NCBI GenBank assembly: GCA_015680685.1
Contig: MNCI01021413.1
Coordinates: 210,287 to 274,286 of the forward strand
Direction: 5' to 3'
Origin: Gnetum montanum
Taxonomy: Eukaryota > Streptophyta > Gnetopsida > Gnetales > Gnetaceae
Length of the DNA: 64,000 nt
Made by a program: the position numbers and the translations under genes. The notes under the pieces were generated by a model. It did no database searches and was not told the DNA's origin. It worked only from the letters and a program-made list of their open reading frames with translations. Below, piece after piece: positions 25,388-36,593 of this stretch (position 1 is its first letter; each line of letters starts with the position of its first letter).

Positions 25388-25958
25388 CCATGTATTCATT
25401 ACTAGGGTTACCAAGCATTATGCTACTGGGCGCACCAAGGAATAACACTTCTGGGATTACTAAGTGAATACATGTTTATGCTCGAAGTAGTGGTACTTAT
25501 GTGTTTAATATATTTAGCTTAATTAATTAATTAATCTAATTTAGCTTAATTAATGAAAAAAATAAATGCATAAATGAATCATTAATCTATTCCAAGTGCT
25601 ACCAGGTTTGATCAAAAGGCTCATCTTGATTACCATTCACATTGGTGTGTTAAGGTACAATAGTGCTTGAATAAAGATCTGTACACTTTTTGATTCCTAT
25701 TGTGGGCACTCAGAGAATATTCTAACTCTCAAAGAACAAAACTGCAAGAGCTCTACTACTACTATCACAAGACATCCTATAAACATGGTTGATGAGCACA
25801 TAGTTATAGACTTTATTCAAGAGCTACATCCATGGGGCCCCATAGATGTAGCCCTGTCGATGGGGCAACACCACATAGATAGGGCCACATCGATGGGGCC
25901 TTGTCGATGAGGCCATATCAATGGGGGTTCATTGACATGACACAATGACAATTCATCA
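25388..25958 (-). repeat. 5' LTR of element 1, second part (U3 side)
   Basis: Continues the LTR cut at 16444 (CCATGTATTCATTACT matches CCATGTATCCACTACT near 4035) and ends ATTCATCA at 25958. It contains the GGGGCC-rich short repeats of the U3 (25830-25940). Confidence 0.85.
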
Positions 25959-26704
25959 TAGTTACTCCTACTATGTTGCAAATTTTAGAAGCCAATATTA
26001 CTTAGGTGGAGCTCCAAGAGGCTTGTTTTAAAATGATCTCTGGGAAGGTCCCTTGGTCATGATGACATTCCTATTGAATTTTTTCAGAATCATTGGGATC
26101 TAGTTAACAATGATCTCTTCCAAGGCGTAGAGAGGCTATCTTTATTGGCTCCCTAGGATCCAATTTGAATTAGGGGATTATTCATCTCCTTCCCAAGTTT
26201 GGGAATCCTACTTGTATCTCCAATTGGCAACCCACCACTCTTCTTAACGTGGTGTATAAAATTTGGGCCAAGTACTTAGCCTTACGTTTGAAGAAAATTC
26301 TTTGTCATATCATATCCCCTCAACAAACAAGCTTTATTCTCAATAGATACATTTTAAATAATGTGATTATTACTTGGTAAGGTCTTCAGTAGATGAAGGA
26401 TGATGGTCAGGATGTTCTCTTAATAAAGCTTGATTATGCAAAGTCCTATGATAACATTAAGTGGAACTTCACTATGCAGACCATGACTAAACCTGGTTTT
26501 GGTCCTAAGTTCTTACATATGGTAAAATGTTTATTCTTAGATGCTACCATGAGGAAAGCTACTACCTTTGGTATCACTTCTCCCTTCTCTATCCATACAT
26601 CAGTGAGGCAAGGATGTCCTATTGTCTCTTACTTGTTCATCATCACTGCTGACTTTCTTTTTCATAAGTTAAATTATGATATTCAAAATAAAGCTATCAG
26701 TGGG
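25959..26704 (+). mobile_element. LINE copy 1, piece 2 (RT core)
   Basis: Matches LINE copy 2 from about 48530 to 49240. The frame 26393-26707 reads DVLLIKLDYAKSYDNIKWNF then SVRQGCPIVSYLFIITADF, the RT motif A (D..K.YD) and motif B (QGCP) regions of an L1-type RT. It is interrupted at 26705 by the LTR of element D and resumes at 40002. Confidence 0.85.
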
Positions 26705-27626
26705 TGATGAGTCATGGCCTATCAGGTCCTGTTATCAGACCCCTGTTATTGGACCCTTGTTATCGGACCCCCATTATAGGTCCCGATATCGGACCCCCGT
26801 TATCAGACCCCCGATATCGCAGCCATGATATCGCGTACGCGATATCACGATTCCCATGTGAGCCTATAAATAAGAGGTGGCACACTTGGTTTTGGCATTA
26901 GTTCTAAGTTCCTTGCCCAAAATCTCATAGCTTTTCCTTCTTAGAGTTAGAATTATTTCTTAGTGCATGCCCGCAGTGTGATGATTGTAATTGTATGGCA
27001 TCCTTTATTCGAGTGTGACATACTTGGACACACACATGACCAGAAATAAAGATCAAAATTACTTCATCATTGCATCATTCCCTTATTTTAATTATTTAAT
27101 TATTATTGTTATTTATTGCTTTCATAGTTAACATCTCTTTACCCTAAACTCCTATTAAACGTAGATTGAGTATGAATTAATCACGAGCATTTAAGTGTGA
27201 CTACTTGGTAACCCAGTAGCGTACCTAGGATCTACACTTGGTAATCCTAGTAGTAGTCATGCACGAGGTCCAAGATGTGTATAGATGATTAAGGAATGGA
27301 TGCTCATCACACTTAGGCTAGCTTAGATTCTCTCTCTCTATCTCCTATTAGTTTAGATTCTCTCTCCCTTTTCCTCTTACCTTAATTAAGATTATTTTTC
27401 ATTGCCTCTAGGAGTAGCACTAGGTTAGAAACCACATCATACACCTCACTCTAGACTAAACCATACGTGATAAAGCAAATACTAGTCTAGGTGGCAAGAC
27501 AGCAAACTACGATCAATGAGTAACTATCTAGATACCATGACTAGCCCGTCTGCAAAGTTCAACTGGATCGTGCGTGAAATGCTCATATTCATATGGTTGA
27601 GTGTAGGGGTACCTTGCCACTCATCA
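26705..27626 (+). repeat. 5' LTR of element D
   Basis: 922 bp, TGATGAGTCATGG to CCACTCATCA. The U3 carries tandem ATCGGACCCCCG-like units (26722-26820) and a perfect 20-bp palindrome (26827-26846), followed by the TATAAATAAGAG box. GAAATAAAG near 27044 is a possible poly(A) signal. Two GGTAAyCC-AGTAG motifs lie near 27210 and 27240. Confidence 0.9.
26865..26874 (+). promoter_or_regulatory. LTR TATA box of element D
   Basis: TATAAATAAG, 160 bp inside the LTR and just after the palindromic U3 repeats. The same box is in the 3' LTR (32329-32338) and at matching places in the LTRs of elements 2 and E. It likely sets the transcription start of the element RNA. Confidence 0.65.
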
Positions 27627-27627
27627 T

Positions 27628-27645
27628 TGGCACCATTTCCTGGGA
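27628..27645 (+). other. Primer binding site of element D
   Basis: TGGCACCATTTCCTGGGA, one base inside the 5' LTR, 14 of 18 matches to the tRNA-Asp type site (TGGCGCCGTTGCCGGGGA). Confidence 0.75.
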
Positions 27646-27751
27646 CGGTGCTAGTTATCTAGATTAGTTACATCATACAAGATTGTTGTAACAAGTATTA
27701 ACGATATATCTTTCAGAAATAATAATTGCAATAAATCACACACAATTTTAC

Positions 27752-27840
27752 AACCATGTCTCTTTCAGAAGATAGTGATAACCATGTCTCTTTCAGAAGA
27801 TAATGATAACCATGTCTCTTTCAGAAGATAGTGATAACTC
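27752..27840 (+). repeat. Three 28-bp tandem units at the gag start of D
   Basis: Three near-identical units ATGTCTCTTTCAGAAGATAG + TGATAACC follow each other; the middle one has a single base change. Each unit brings its own ATG (27756, 27784, 27812). Because 28 is not a multiple of three, each ATG opens a different frame; two of them soon stop. Confidence 0.85.
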
Positions 27841-30034
27841 AATCTTATGCAAGAGCTTTATATGTTCATAGACACCCCAACGATAATCAAGAACTTTTTT
27901 CATCCAACTCAGACACCCCTAGTGAAGATGAGGCATCCCATGAAACAAGGAGGCCCATAAGGCCTAGGACCTTCTTAGTAGTTAACAAGGATTTATCCAA
28001 GGATGATTGGGAGACTTACAAAAGTCATGATGAGTCTTCTAATTCTTCCTCTTCCTCTGCTCCTTCAACGTCAGGTCATGACATGGATGATTGTCTTTTG
28101 AGGGGTCGGCATAGAAATAAAAATCGAACCCATGGACAAAGTTAGGAACGCCAACATGAACAAAGACAACATCGTCCCAACTCACAAACTCATATCCTAC
28201 ATAGTGACAATGAACCCCTATTGGCCACTAAGAGCCTAATGCATATACAAGAGGTTGTTCGAATAGCCTGTAGGCATCATAAGGAAAGTCGTCTACTACC
28301 TGTGCTTGATTTAAACAACTTTCCCAAATTTTTAGGAGGCTATGATTTAGATCCGCAACAACATCTCCAAGCCTTTCATGATGCCTGTGTATGGAACAAT
28401 ATCGATAATGGATGGCAAAAACTTAAGCTCTTTCCTACGACACTTGTTGGCCAAGAAAAAGTATGGTATAGCTCCTTAAGACCAAAATCAATTCAACATT
28501 GGCCAACAATGGTAGAACTCTTTAACAAAAGATATCAAACTTATGCAAGAGTGTCAACCTTGAGGAAACAAATCCAAAAGTGGAAGCAAGCGCAACATGA
28601 ACCCTTGAACATGGCCTTAGCTAGTATTATGCATTGTTGAACAACTGCCCAGGCCATGAGTTCTCTGAGGAAAGGCTAATGTACCATATTATTGATGGGC
28701 TACGTAATAAAACAAGGGAAACCTTAGGGATGTATGCCTGAGTTCAACTATATAAGCTACGAACCCATCAACTCCAAGAGCTTATCAAATGGATAGCAAA
28801 AGAAGAAGGAGAAATGGCTAGATGGGAGAATGTTGAAAAATCCCAACGGGACCAAAATCTCATCTTAACAAAGGTCCATAAGCAGGAAAAGGAGAAATCA
28901 ACTCACCTCAAGGAGGTGGAACCATCTTTGCCAACACTATAATCATTAAACAAAATTGAGGCAAAGATCAATAAGATGATGGAATGGGTGCATAAAAAAT
29001 GTGGAGAATATGCCAACATTATTGGAGATAGAACCATGACGAACCAAGAAACAGGAAAAAATACCCTTAGACAGTCAGAAAGAAGGGTTGAAAAGAATAA
29101 GAGCTCAACTGCCAATCATATATATCAATGCAACATTTGCCTGTACGATCACCCCAAGGGCCAATGTCCAATCTTGTCACATTTACAAGAGCATTGGGGA
29201 AGGGTGCTACACCCAAATTTTGTATAGAGATATTGTGTTCAATCACAGTGGCCACAATCCTAGTCATGGGGGAGGCCACCCTCGAACTGGGAATACCCTT
29301 CATATCATCTGAACCCAAGTGCCTATCAAGTTCAACATCCTATTTCCCCAACTGGGTCAACATACTCTATCTCACCATATTATCATCATTCTCCTCAATA
29401 CCATCAAATCATATCCTTTCCAACAGGACCACCACCTTGGGTACCTTACACTTCTCCTTAATTCCAACATTCTCATCCTTTACCTCCTTCTACATCGCCA
29501 CTAGTTGTTCTTGAGGGATTTGCATCACACCATCAACCCATGAACGTTACTTGTAATTCTACTATCAACAGTAGTGGGAATCCTCCACAACATCATAGGC
29601 ATCCCTTCTTTAGATGTGACCGTAGAAAGGGACACCACAATTCAAAAACCACTGCATCTTCCAACTTAGCACAAGTCGAATACGGTGGTGCACCTTCCTC
29701 TTTGAACCCAACACCTCATGTTACCTTAGTAGGCCCACCAATCAATACTCCAACAACTATGGGGCCCAATGAATATTGCCATGGAGGGAGACATACCGAT
29801 CCTTGCATACCATCTTATAGTCAAGGGTACCATAGTGGGCCAACCCCGTATCGATCGACCACATTTTATAACTTGCCCCACTATGTCAACATTAATCAAG
29901 TGTGTGAACCCCACTCTAGGTATGTTCCAACCACCACATTAAAAGACACCCAGTGGTTCAGATATGATCAAGTCCCAATATTTCCAACATGCAAGGATCC
30001 CAATTTTTCATTTATTAATCCTAGCTATGCTTAA
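27756..30034 (+). pseudogene. Gag ORF of element D (decayed)
   Basis: The frame runs 27831-28145 (acidic, Ser-rich N-terminus), a stop, then 28221-28640 with the Gag domain (LDLNNFPKFLGGYDLDPQQH, then RYQTYARVSTLRKQIQKWKQ). After a shift, 28976-29227 has a helical part and a zinc knuckle CNICLYDHPKGQC of the spacing C-x2-C-x3-H-x4-C. A Tyr/Pro/His-rich tail follows to 30034. The gag is clearly divergent from that of elements 1, 2 and E. Several stops. No protease follows: coding ends in a Phe/Tyr-rich tail and then AT-rich DNA. Confidence 0.8.
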
Positions 30035-32132
30035 CCGTTTAGTTATGGAGGGTATCCTCCATTCTAACAAGCAGGATTAATAAATGTTTTCCGTTTCTTT
30101 AATTTTACAACTTTTTGTCTTCCAGTTTTCCATTTTTCAATTTATTGTTTTATGTTTGTCTTTTTATCTTTTTATCTTTTTATGAGTAATCTCATCTATG
30201 AATAAAGCACTCATGTGATTCATTGGTTGAGGTGTTGTTCTCTGCTATCAAGTCTCGAGTAACTAATTATTTGGACAACGAGCCCATCACATCCACCCAT
30301 CCATTCTATTAATAAGAGGTTCTACTCTGGATACAATGATATTCTTGATATCATTGAAACTTAAAGTAATTTTGTGTTCATTATGCCTAGAGCAAAGAAG
30401 GATGGACAAGAAGGAATGACCAGGGTGTGACATCAAGGAGACTTGTGGATTCTCTTTGGTGACATCTGTAGAAGTTATCATGTAGCTTGGTTGTACTAAG
30501 ATCCTTGTAGATCTAATGAAAAATGGGAGTAAGAGTAATCAAAAGGCAATCAATTAGGGAAAAAAATGCTATTTTAGGGGGTCCCACTGGAAATACATGC
30601 ACCCATGCCTGAAGGTAGGTGGCTTCTTTGGGTTAAGCATTCCAAAAAAAATGATAAATGATGATGAAAAAAAAAGAGAGAGCAAGAAGAGTGTGCCAAA
30701 GTGGCCACACAAAGGAAAAAAAGAGAGAAAGAAAAGATCAAGATCAAAGTGCCATGAAGCAATTTTGAATCACTCCTCCCTTGAACAAAATGCCAAGTGA
30801 TCGCACATCTTGCTATCATGGTGCTCTTATTATTGTCTATCATTGGCATGAAACAATGCGATGTCACTGATCAGAGGAATGGACCTGGTCTTGATTTTTG
30901 AGTGATAGGTTAATGACACATTAATCATGCCTTACACTGAGAATTCATTATGCCCTGAGTTAGTTACCTCATGTCCCAATCTCTGCAATCCCTTCTACAA
31001 TTTGCCTCATCTTGCTGTTCATGTATTTATGGCTTGTGTCTTGTATAACATTGAATTCATAGCTTATTACAGTGGTATCTACATGTGTGTGTTTTCTGAA
31101 ACTGGTGTGGATTACATTTAACCCTTTTAGTGCCTACGGGCATTTTAAGGTGTGGTTACGCAAGGGCATTATAGGTTGGAACCTGCTTTGGGGACAACCC
31201 ACTTGCGTGACTTTTGCAATTTGTACTTGTTGCACACCACCACATCATATTATACCCTCTAAGTACTTCATTTCCAAATCTATTCTTTTCTTTGTCATCA
31301 TTTTATCAAATGTTCCTCAAAACAAGGTCCTTTTATGTGTCACCTAAATAAACCAGGGCTAACATTAAGCTTTTAGGGCAACTTCCTTGAAAAAAATTTC
31401 TAACTCTAAAATCATACTAAGCAGAGAATTCAACATTTATTAAAGGTAATGAGTAAGGTATGAAATCATTGAACATTTTTCAATAACCTTACTAACAATT
31501 GATCTTTGTGTGATTATAGATGGCCCCTAAAAGAGGATAACAAGGAGGACCTTCTAAAGGTGCAACCGAATGACCAGGGGGAGGCAGAGGCTAAGGACTT
31601 CATGTAGAACATGCAAAGCAGGAGGCATAATCATTCAGCATCCATCATGGAACTCCTATTACTACATAATCTATCCAAGAAAAAGGTGGAGAGGTTAGGG
31701 CTCGAGCCTATGAAGAGGATTGACGACTATTTGCGGCATAACATGTCAAGGCCAATCAAGTGTTTTCGTAGCTACCGTGACCATGGAAAGTGTTGAATCC
31801 ATCAAACATTGGGACATCAGCATAGATGGCTCATAATCCTTGGATAGAAGAGGAGAAATGTTAGGCACTTCTTCAATAGGTATCAATCTCAGAAGCCTGG
31901 ATCATAGAATAAAGGAAAGGTACCCATGGAGGAGCCATCGCTATTGGGAACCCCATGAGTTCCACAAGTTTTGTCTTTTGTGTTTGTGTCCAAATTTTGT
32001 TTAATTCTCCACTGTGACATGAATAAATTCCTAGTCAGTCAATAATCCCATACCTATCCACTATGTAATCAATTGAACTTACTCCTCACTTTCTTTGACT
32101 CGAGGACGAGTTGTTATTTAGTTGTGGGGGTA
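30035..32132 (+). other. 3' non-coding region of element D with accessory-ORF stub and purine tract
   Basis: No pol sequence. Region 30060-31500 has no convincing frame. At 31518 a stub starts ATGGCCCCTAAAAGAGG (MAPKRG, then Gly/Arg-rich) and is soon lost to stops; it could be the start of an accessory ORF like that of element 1, not proven. The end holds the hairpin ACTCG-AGGA-CGAGT (32098-32111) and the tract GTTGTGGGGGTA (32121-32132) before the 3' LTR. Confidence 0.6.
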
Positions 32133-32920
32133 TGATGAGTCATGGTCTATCAGGTCTTGTTATTAGACCCCTGTTATCTGAACCCTGATACAAGATACCA
32201 AGTCTGATAGGTCCTAATATTGGACCCTCATTATCAGACCTCCGATATCACAGTCGTGATATTGCGTACGTGATATCACGGCCTGCAAGCGATATCTTGT
32301 ACGCGATATTGCGGTTCCCGTGTGAGCCTATAAATAAGAGGCAGTGCACTTGGTTTTGGAAATAGTTCTTAGTTCCTTACCCAAACTCTTGCAGTTTTTC
32401 CTTCTTAGAGTTAGAATTATTTCTTAGTGCATGCCTGCAGTGTGATGATTGTGATTGTACGGCATCCTTTATTCGAGTGTGACATACTTGGACATGCACA
32501 TGATCGGAAATAAAGATCGAGATGACTTCATCATTGCAACATTCACTTAGTCTAATTATTTAATTGTTATTGTTATTTATTGCTTTCATAGTTAACATCT
32601 CTTTATCCTAAACTCCTATTTAACACGAAATGAGTACGACTTAATCATGAGCATTTAAGTGTGACTACTTGGTAACCCAGTAGCGTACCTAGGATCTACG
32701 CTTGGTAATCCCAGTAGTAGTCATGCACAAGGTTCAAGATGTGTACAGATGATTAAGGAACAAATGCTCATCACACTTAGACTAACTTAGGTTCTCTCTC
32801 CCTATCTCCTGTAAGATTAGATTCTCTCTCCCTTTTCCTCTTAGCTTAATTAATATTATTTTCCATTACCTCTAGGAGTAGCACTAGGTTAGAAACCACA
32901 TCATACACCTCACTCTAGAC
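32133..32920 (+). repeat. 3' LTR of element D, first part
   Basis: Starts TGATGAGTCATGG as in the 5' LTR and matches it to the CACTCTAGAC at 32911-32920 (counterpart near 27466-27475). It has two decayed GATATC-type palindromes (32257-32312) and TATAAATAAGAG (32329). It is then interrupted by element E. Confidence 0.9.
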
Positions 32921-33586
32921 TTTCTTCAATCACTTTCTTCCCAAACTTACTTGTATTGTCATGGTTGTATGGTTAAGTAAGCTTGAGGTATATGATTTTT
33001 ATATCTTTTATATTTTTAATATCTTTACGCTAATGAGGAAAGGTGAAGAGACTAAGTGACTAACTTTCATTCACTACTTGCTAACTAAGTTCTAATTGTC
33101 CTAGCACCAATATTCATTCCCACTTACCGCACACACCCTGAACCAGTGTAATGTTGTTGGGATTACCAAATGCTACTCGTTACTGGGTTACCAAGTGTTA
33201 CACACGTGCTCAAAGTGATTGTACTGAATGCACTTAACTAGGAGAGTAGAGGGTTGAGAGAGATTAATTTTCTAGGAAAGAATTTAAACATTTAACAATA
33301 ATTAAATCCTATTTAGCTTAGTCCATATGCTACAAGGTTTATTAGAAAGTTTGTCTTTATTATCATACACAAATGTGTGCTCAGGTACAATTTGCTCAAA
33401 TAACGATCCATTCACTTTGAGACTTCTACTACGGGCACATGGAAATTATTCTAACTATGGAATGGTAAAACTACTATAGTTTGGCTAAGGGACTAACTCT
33501 AGATGTCTAAAACAAGGAAAGTCGCCTCTTATTTATAGGCATGATGGCGGGTTACGATATCGCATACACGATATCACGGCTCATCA
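32921..33586 (-). repeat. 3' LTR of element E, truncated
   Basis: 666 bp matching 39188-39873 of the 5' LTR; the outer 112 bp with TGATGAG are absent. It ends GGCTCATCA. Inside are GATATCGCATACACGATATC (33557-33576), a decayed form of the palindrome of D, and TATAAATAAGAG on the sense strand near 33527-33536. Confidence 0.88.
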
Positions 33587-35640
33587 TACCCCCATGACTG
33601 AATGAAAACTCGTCCTCGAGTTCCTTGCAAAATATTGGGAAGGTATGGGATTAATGACTTGAATGATACTAATGGTGAATGGGGTGACATGTGAATGGAT
33701 CATCATTACAATACATGACAAAATTAGTGTTCATGACAACAAGAGTGAACACTATACACATTTGACATCCAGCCTTATTTGGCAGCTGAGAGAGAAGAGA
33801 GAAGAGAGAGAGAGAAAAGAAGAAGTCTGTTGCTGCCGATGCCAAGATTGCGCCTTCCGTTGTTCATCCATAAGTGCGCCATCAATCTTGTTCCTTGCAT
33901 AACTGCTCCAGCACCAGTCCATTTCAAGTATTTCCTCTAGATCCAATCCATTGGTGTATGATTACCATCTGCACATACAACACAATCTTATATTAGCAAG
34001 GGTAAATGAATCACAATGCAATTGATCCCTTACCTCAGTGTAAGGTCCATTGGCTAAGTTGTGATATGGCTAATGCAGATCTGGAGATATAATACTGGTG
34101 ACTACCCGAGGTGTAGGGGTTAAGAGAAAATCGAAAAAATTGGACTAGGACCCCCATGACTGAGAGTGAACCTTCGGTAGCGAGAGAATGGAAAAAGGTA
34201 AGGAATAAGAAAGATGGAGAAAAAGAAACAATCGCAACGTCGATAAAATGGATGTCAAAGATGGAGATGAACAAAATAAATGGTGATTGTGGAACTGTTT
34301 AAGGAAAAGAGATTAACTAATGAACCAAATAGGAATGCCAGTGGGTCCTCCCCAAAGCAGGCTCATGCCCTTAATGCCCTGACAATCCCACATTCAAAGA
34401 GTTCGTAGGCTCTAGGAATGTCATTTGGAGACAAGAGTTACGTCTTAGCCACAAGAATTTACCAAAAAGAAAATAATGCATCAACCAAAATATGGACTAC
34501 TAATACAACCTGCAATGAGGTGAAAGATGGAGAAAGAAGGATGGAAATAAGAGAATGGAATGGATTCTCAAGAACAAGGTGATGTACAACCCCTTGTGTA
34601 TTAATGGTTAATGTGACTTAGTAGATCTCATTCCAAATCCAGCCTCAAATAGACCACATCCAGTGACTTCGTATTAATACATTCGTCCAATCCATCCACC
34701 TGAAGTAATAAGAATGCTTCCGCCAAAGAGTCACCACCATTCCGATGAAATGAGAAAGGGGAAAGTAGGAAGCGAGAAAGGGCCTTAGTTAGAGGGAACA
34801 TGTTTGTTTAGTTCCATAACCAGTGCTTATAGCCCAGATGATTATTTCGTCTAAGGGATGTGCTTTGAATTCTCACTATTTTTTTTTTGTTTTGCATGAG
34901 AACCACACCATGCAAAGACTTATTACTTTTATTAGCTCAACTTCCCGCTAATGGAGCAACGTTGGAATGGTAAGGAAAACTTAGGAAGAAAACATCCAAG
35001 CACCCAAGAGAATGGCCAGCACAAATGCATCAAATCCCCTTGAAGTCACACCCTTTTCAATCCTTAAGTCCTTTCTTAGTTTGAGAAATGCCCAGTCACT
35101 AATTCATTGATAGTTCTTATTATTGAAAGAAAGGGACTGTATAGTTCCAGGCCAAGAGAGACCATAGAAATTTATGGATGCATGGATGACGTGGACTCAT
35201 TACCTGTTATATCAAAAGAACCATACTTTAGTATTAACACCATCACTTAAAGGTAAAAACCAAACATTAGCAATCAATAGAATACAGTTCATACCATCAT
35301 CAGGAGCACTTATTAGGTGACAAACGTTAACAGAATAAATAATCACATAAATAAACAAAAGAGTATGAATGATGTTGCCAAACAAAAACAAGGAAATTTA
35401 AAGAAATTTGTAAAACAAAAATATGTAAAATAAAAACTTAAAAAGGAACTGAGGGCCTTGATTGATCAGCATAGGTGGCCATCTCCCCGATGACTGAGTT
35501 GAAAGGAGGAGATCCGAAATAATGAGTGAGGTTGTCCTCTCTCTGATGTGTAATGTGCATTCACCATTCTAGATTCATGATAAGGTTTGGTCTATTGCAC
35601 ATCAACCAGTACACTCCTATTGGAGCATTTGTTTGAATCT
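33587..35640 (-). other. Non-coding 3' region of element E and deletion junction
   Basis: No coding frame. It holds three purine-tract-like motifs (33587-33604, 34150-34172, 35483-35500) and the perfect hairpin AACTCG-AGGA-CGAGTT (33607-33622). Homologous to 17306-19260 of element 2. At about 35620-35650 homology changes from the post-integrase region (near 19290 in element 2) to the region between RT and protease (near 21110), marking a deletion of pol. Confidence 0.75.
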
Positions 35641-35804
35641 TTTAGGAGTTCCCAACTTCCCCCATTTGATGTTTTCAAGTTAAGGGTTGGAAGTTGGCGA
35701 CACTCTTGCTCCAATGCATCTATGCTTTTTACGTGGGTGCAAGTTGGTCCCCCAGTTAGTTCCATGCACGTTGGTGAATTACTTTCTTGATTAGCTATCA
35801 ACCA

Positions 35805-36395
35805 CTAGGTGTTCTCTTGTTGTGTGGTTGCTACATATAGGCACTTGTGTATGTTAATTTCTTGGGCACACCAGTTGCATGCAGGTAATGCTGAACATTC
35901 CTGTACGTAATCACACCCTATATCACTGTATGTGATGCATGGAACTTTCTTCCTTTCGATCTTTCCAAAAGTGTTTTCCCTAGATATTTCCAGGGAAAGA
36001 TCGCAGATTCCTAGGCATGTGTTTATGGTACTTAGCCATGCCCTCCCCATTATTATTGTGAAGCCCCCTTTGTCATTGTTTACTTGTATCACTAGGAAAT
36101 CACCTGGGTATGACCAACCACACACAGTGGTAACGATGTCCTCCACCAATCCCAAGGGAACAGTGATGGACTGGTCAGCCAGCTCTAAGCGAATATTGCT
36201 CTTCTTTAGTGGAGGCAGGTTCCAAGCTTTACACATCTCTTGTGATATTAAGTTGACTTCGGAACCTGAGTCCAAAAGAGCTTTACATGGTTCATTCCCA
36301 GTGACTTGGAGATAGATTAAGGGACTTCTAGGGTCAGAGAATTTCCTGGGAAGGTGGCCCTCCTTAATCCAGTCAGTCACGGCATGTGTTAACAT
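35805..36395 (-). CDS. Open retropepsin-type protease ORF of element E (196 aa)
   Basis: An uninterrupted 196-residue frame, the longest real retroelement ORF in the window. The N-terminal segment (LPRKFSDPRSPLIYLQVTGN) leads into the active site ALLDSGSEVNLIS at about residues 40-52 (Asp of DSG). The IIMGRAWLST block is at about 123-132. A Cys-rich C-terminal part follows (CITYSDIGCDYVQEC and CNWC), possibly a metal-binding linker; the equivalent is seen in elements 1 and 2. This is an internal part of a Gag-Pol frame, so the Met start is only nominal. Downstream RT is deleted. Whether it is ever translated is unknown. Confidence 0.8.
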   Translation of the reverse strand: MLTHAVTDWIKEGHLPRKFSDPRSPLIYLQVTGNEPCKALLDSGSEVNLISQEMCKAWNLPPLKKSNIRLELADQSITVPLGLVEDIVTTVCGWSYPGDFLVIQVNNDKGGFTIIMGRAWLSTINTCLGICDLSLEISRENTFGKIERKKVPCITYSDIGCDYVQECSALPACNWCAQEINIHKCLYVATTQQENT

Positions 36396-36593
36396 AACCG
36401 TGTGCGTTGAGCTCTGTTTTTGGTTTGAAGGGAGCTCTGAAGCCTTATTTGATGGAGGAGCGTTCAGAGGCTCAATTGCTTGTGGTTGTGAGAGCTTGGT
36501 TGGGCTATTGGTTCTAAAGAAAGGTCTTCTCTTTGTACGGTTATCAGAACTAGTAGAGGATTGAATATTTACAGCTCTCGTAGCATTTTGTTG

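Larger units (their letters stand above)
3703..25958 (-). mobile_element. Element 1: long Athila/Tat-like Ty3/gypsy element with extra 3' ORF
   Basis: Minus-strand element bounded by LTRs 3703-4657 (3') and 16094-16444 plus 25388-25958 (5', split by element 2). Without the 8.9-kb insert it is about 13.3 kb. Order in sense direction: 5' LTR, tRNA-Asp-type primer site, gag, protease, RT, RNase H, integrase, about 1.8 kb non-coding, accessory coiled-coil ORF, purine tract, 3' LTR. Flanking LINE bases AGGTT (left) and TAGTT (right) are a poor remnant of a target duplication, but the LINE reading continues across the insertion. All ORFs are decayed. The FMDD RT motif, primer site and gag zinc knuckle suggest the Athila/Tat branch; the exact lineage is an inference. 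Confidence 0.8.

Noticed and set aside
35932-36315. 127-codon plus-strand frame
   Set aside because: Shadow of the element E protease ORF.
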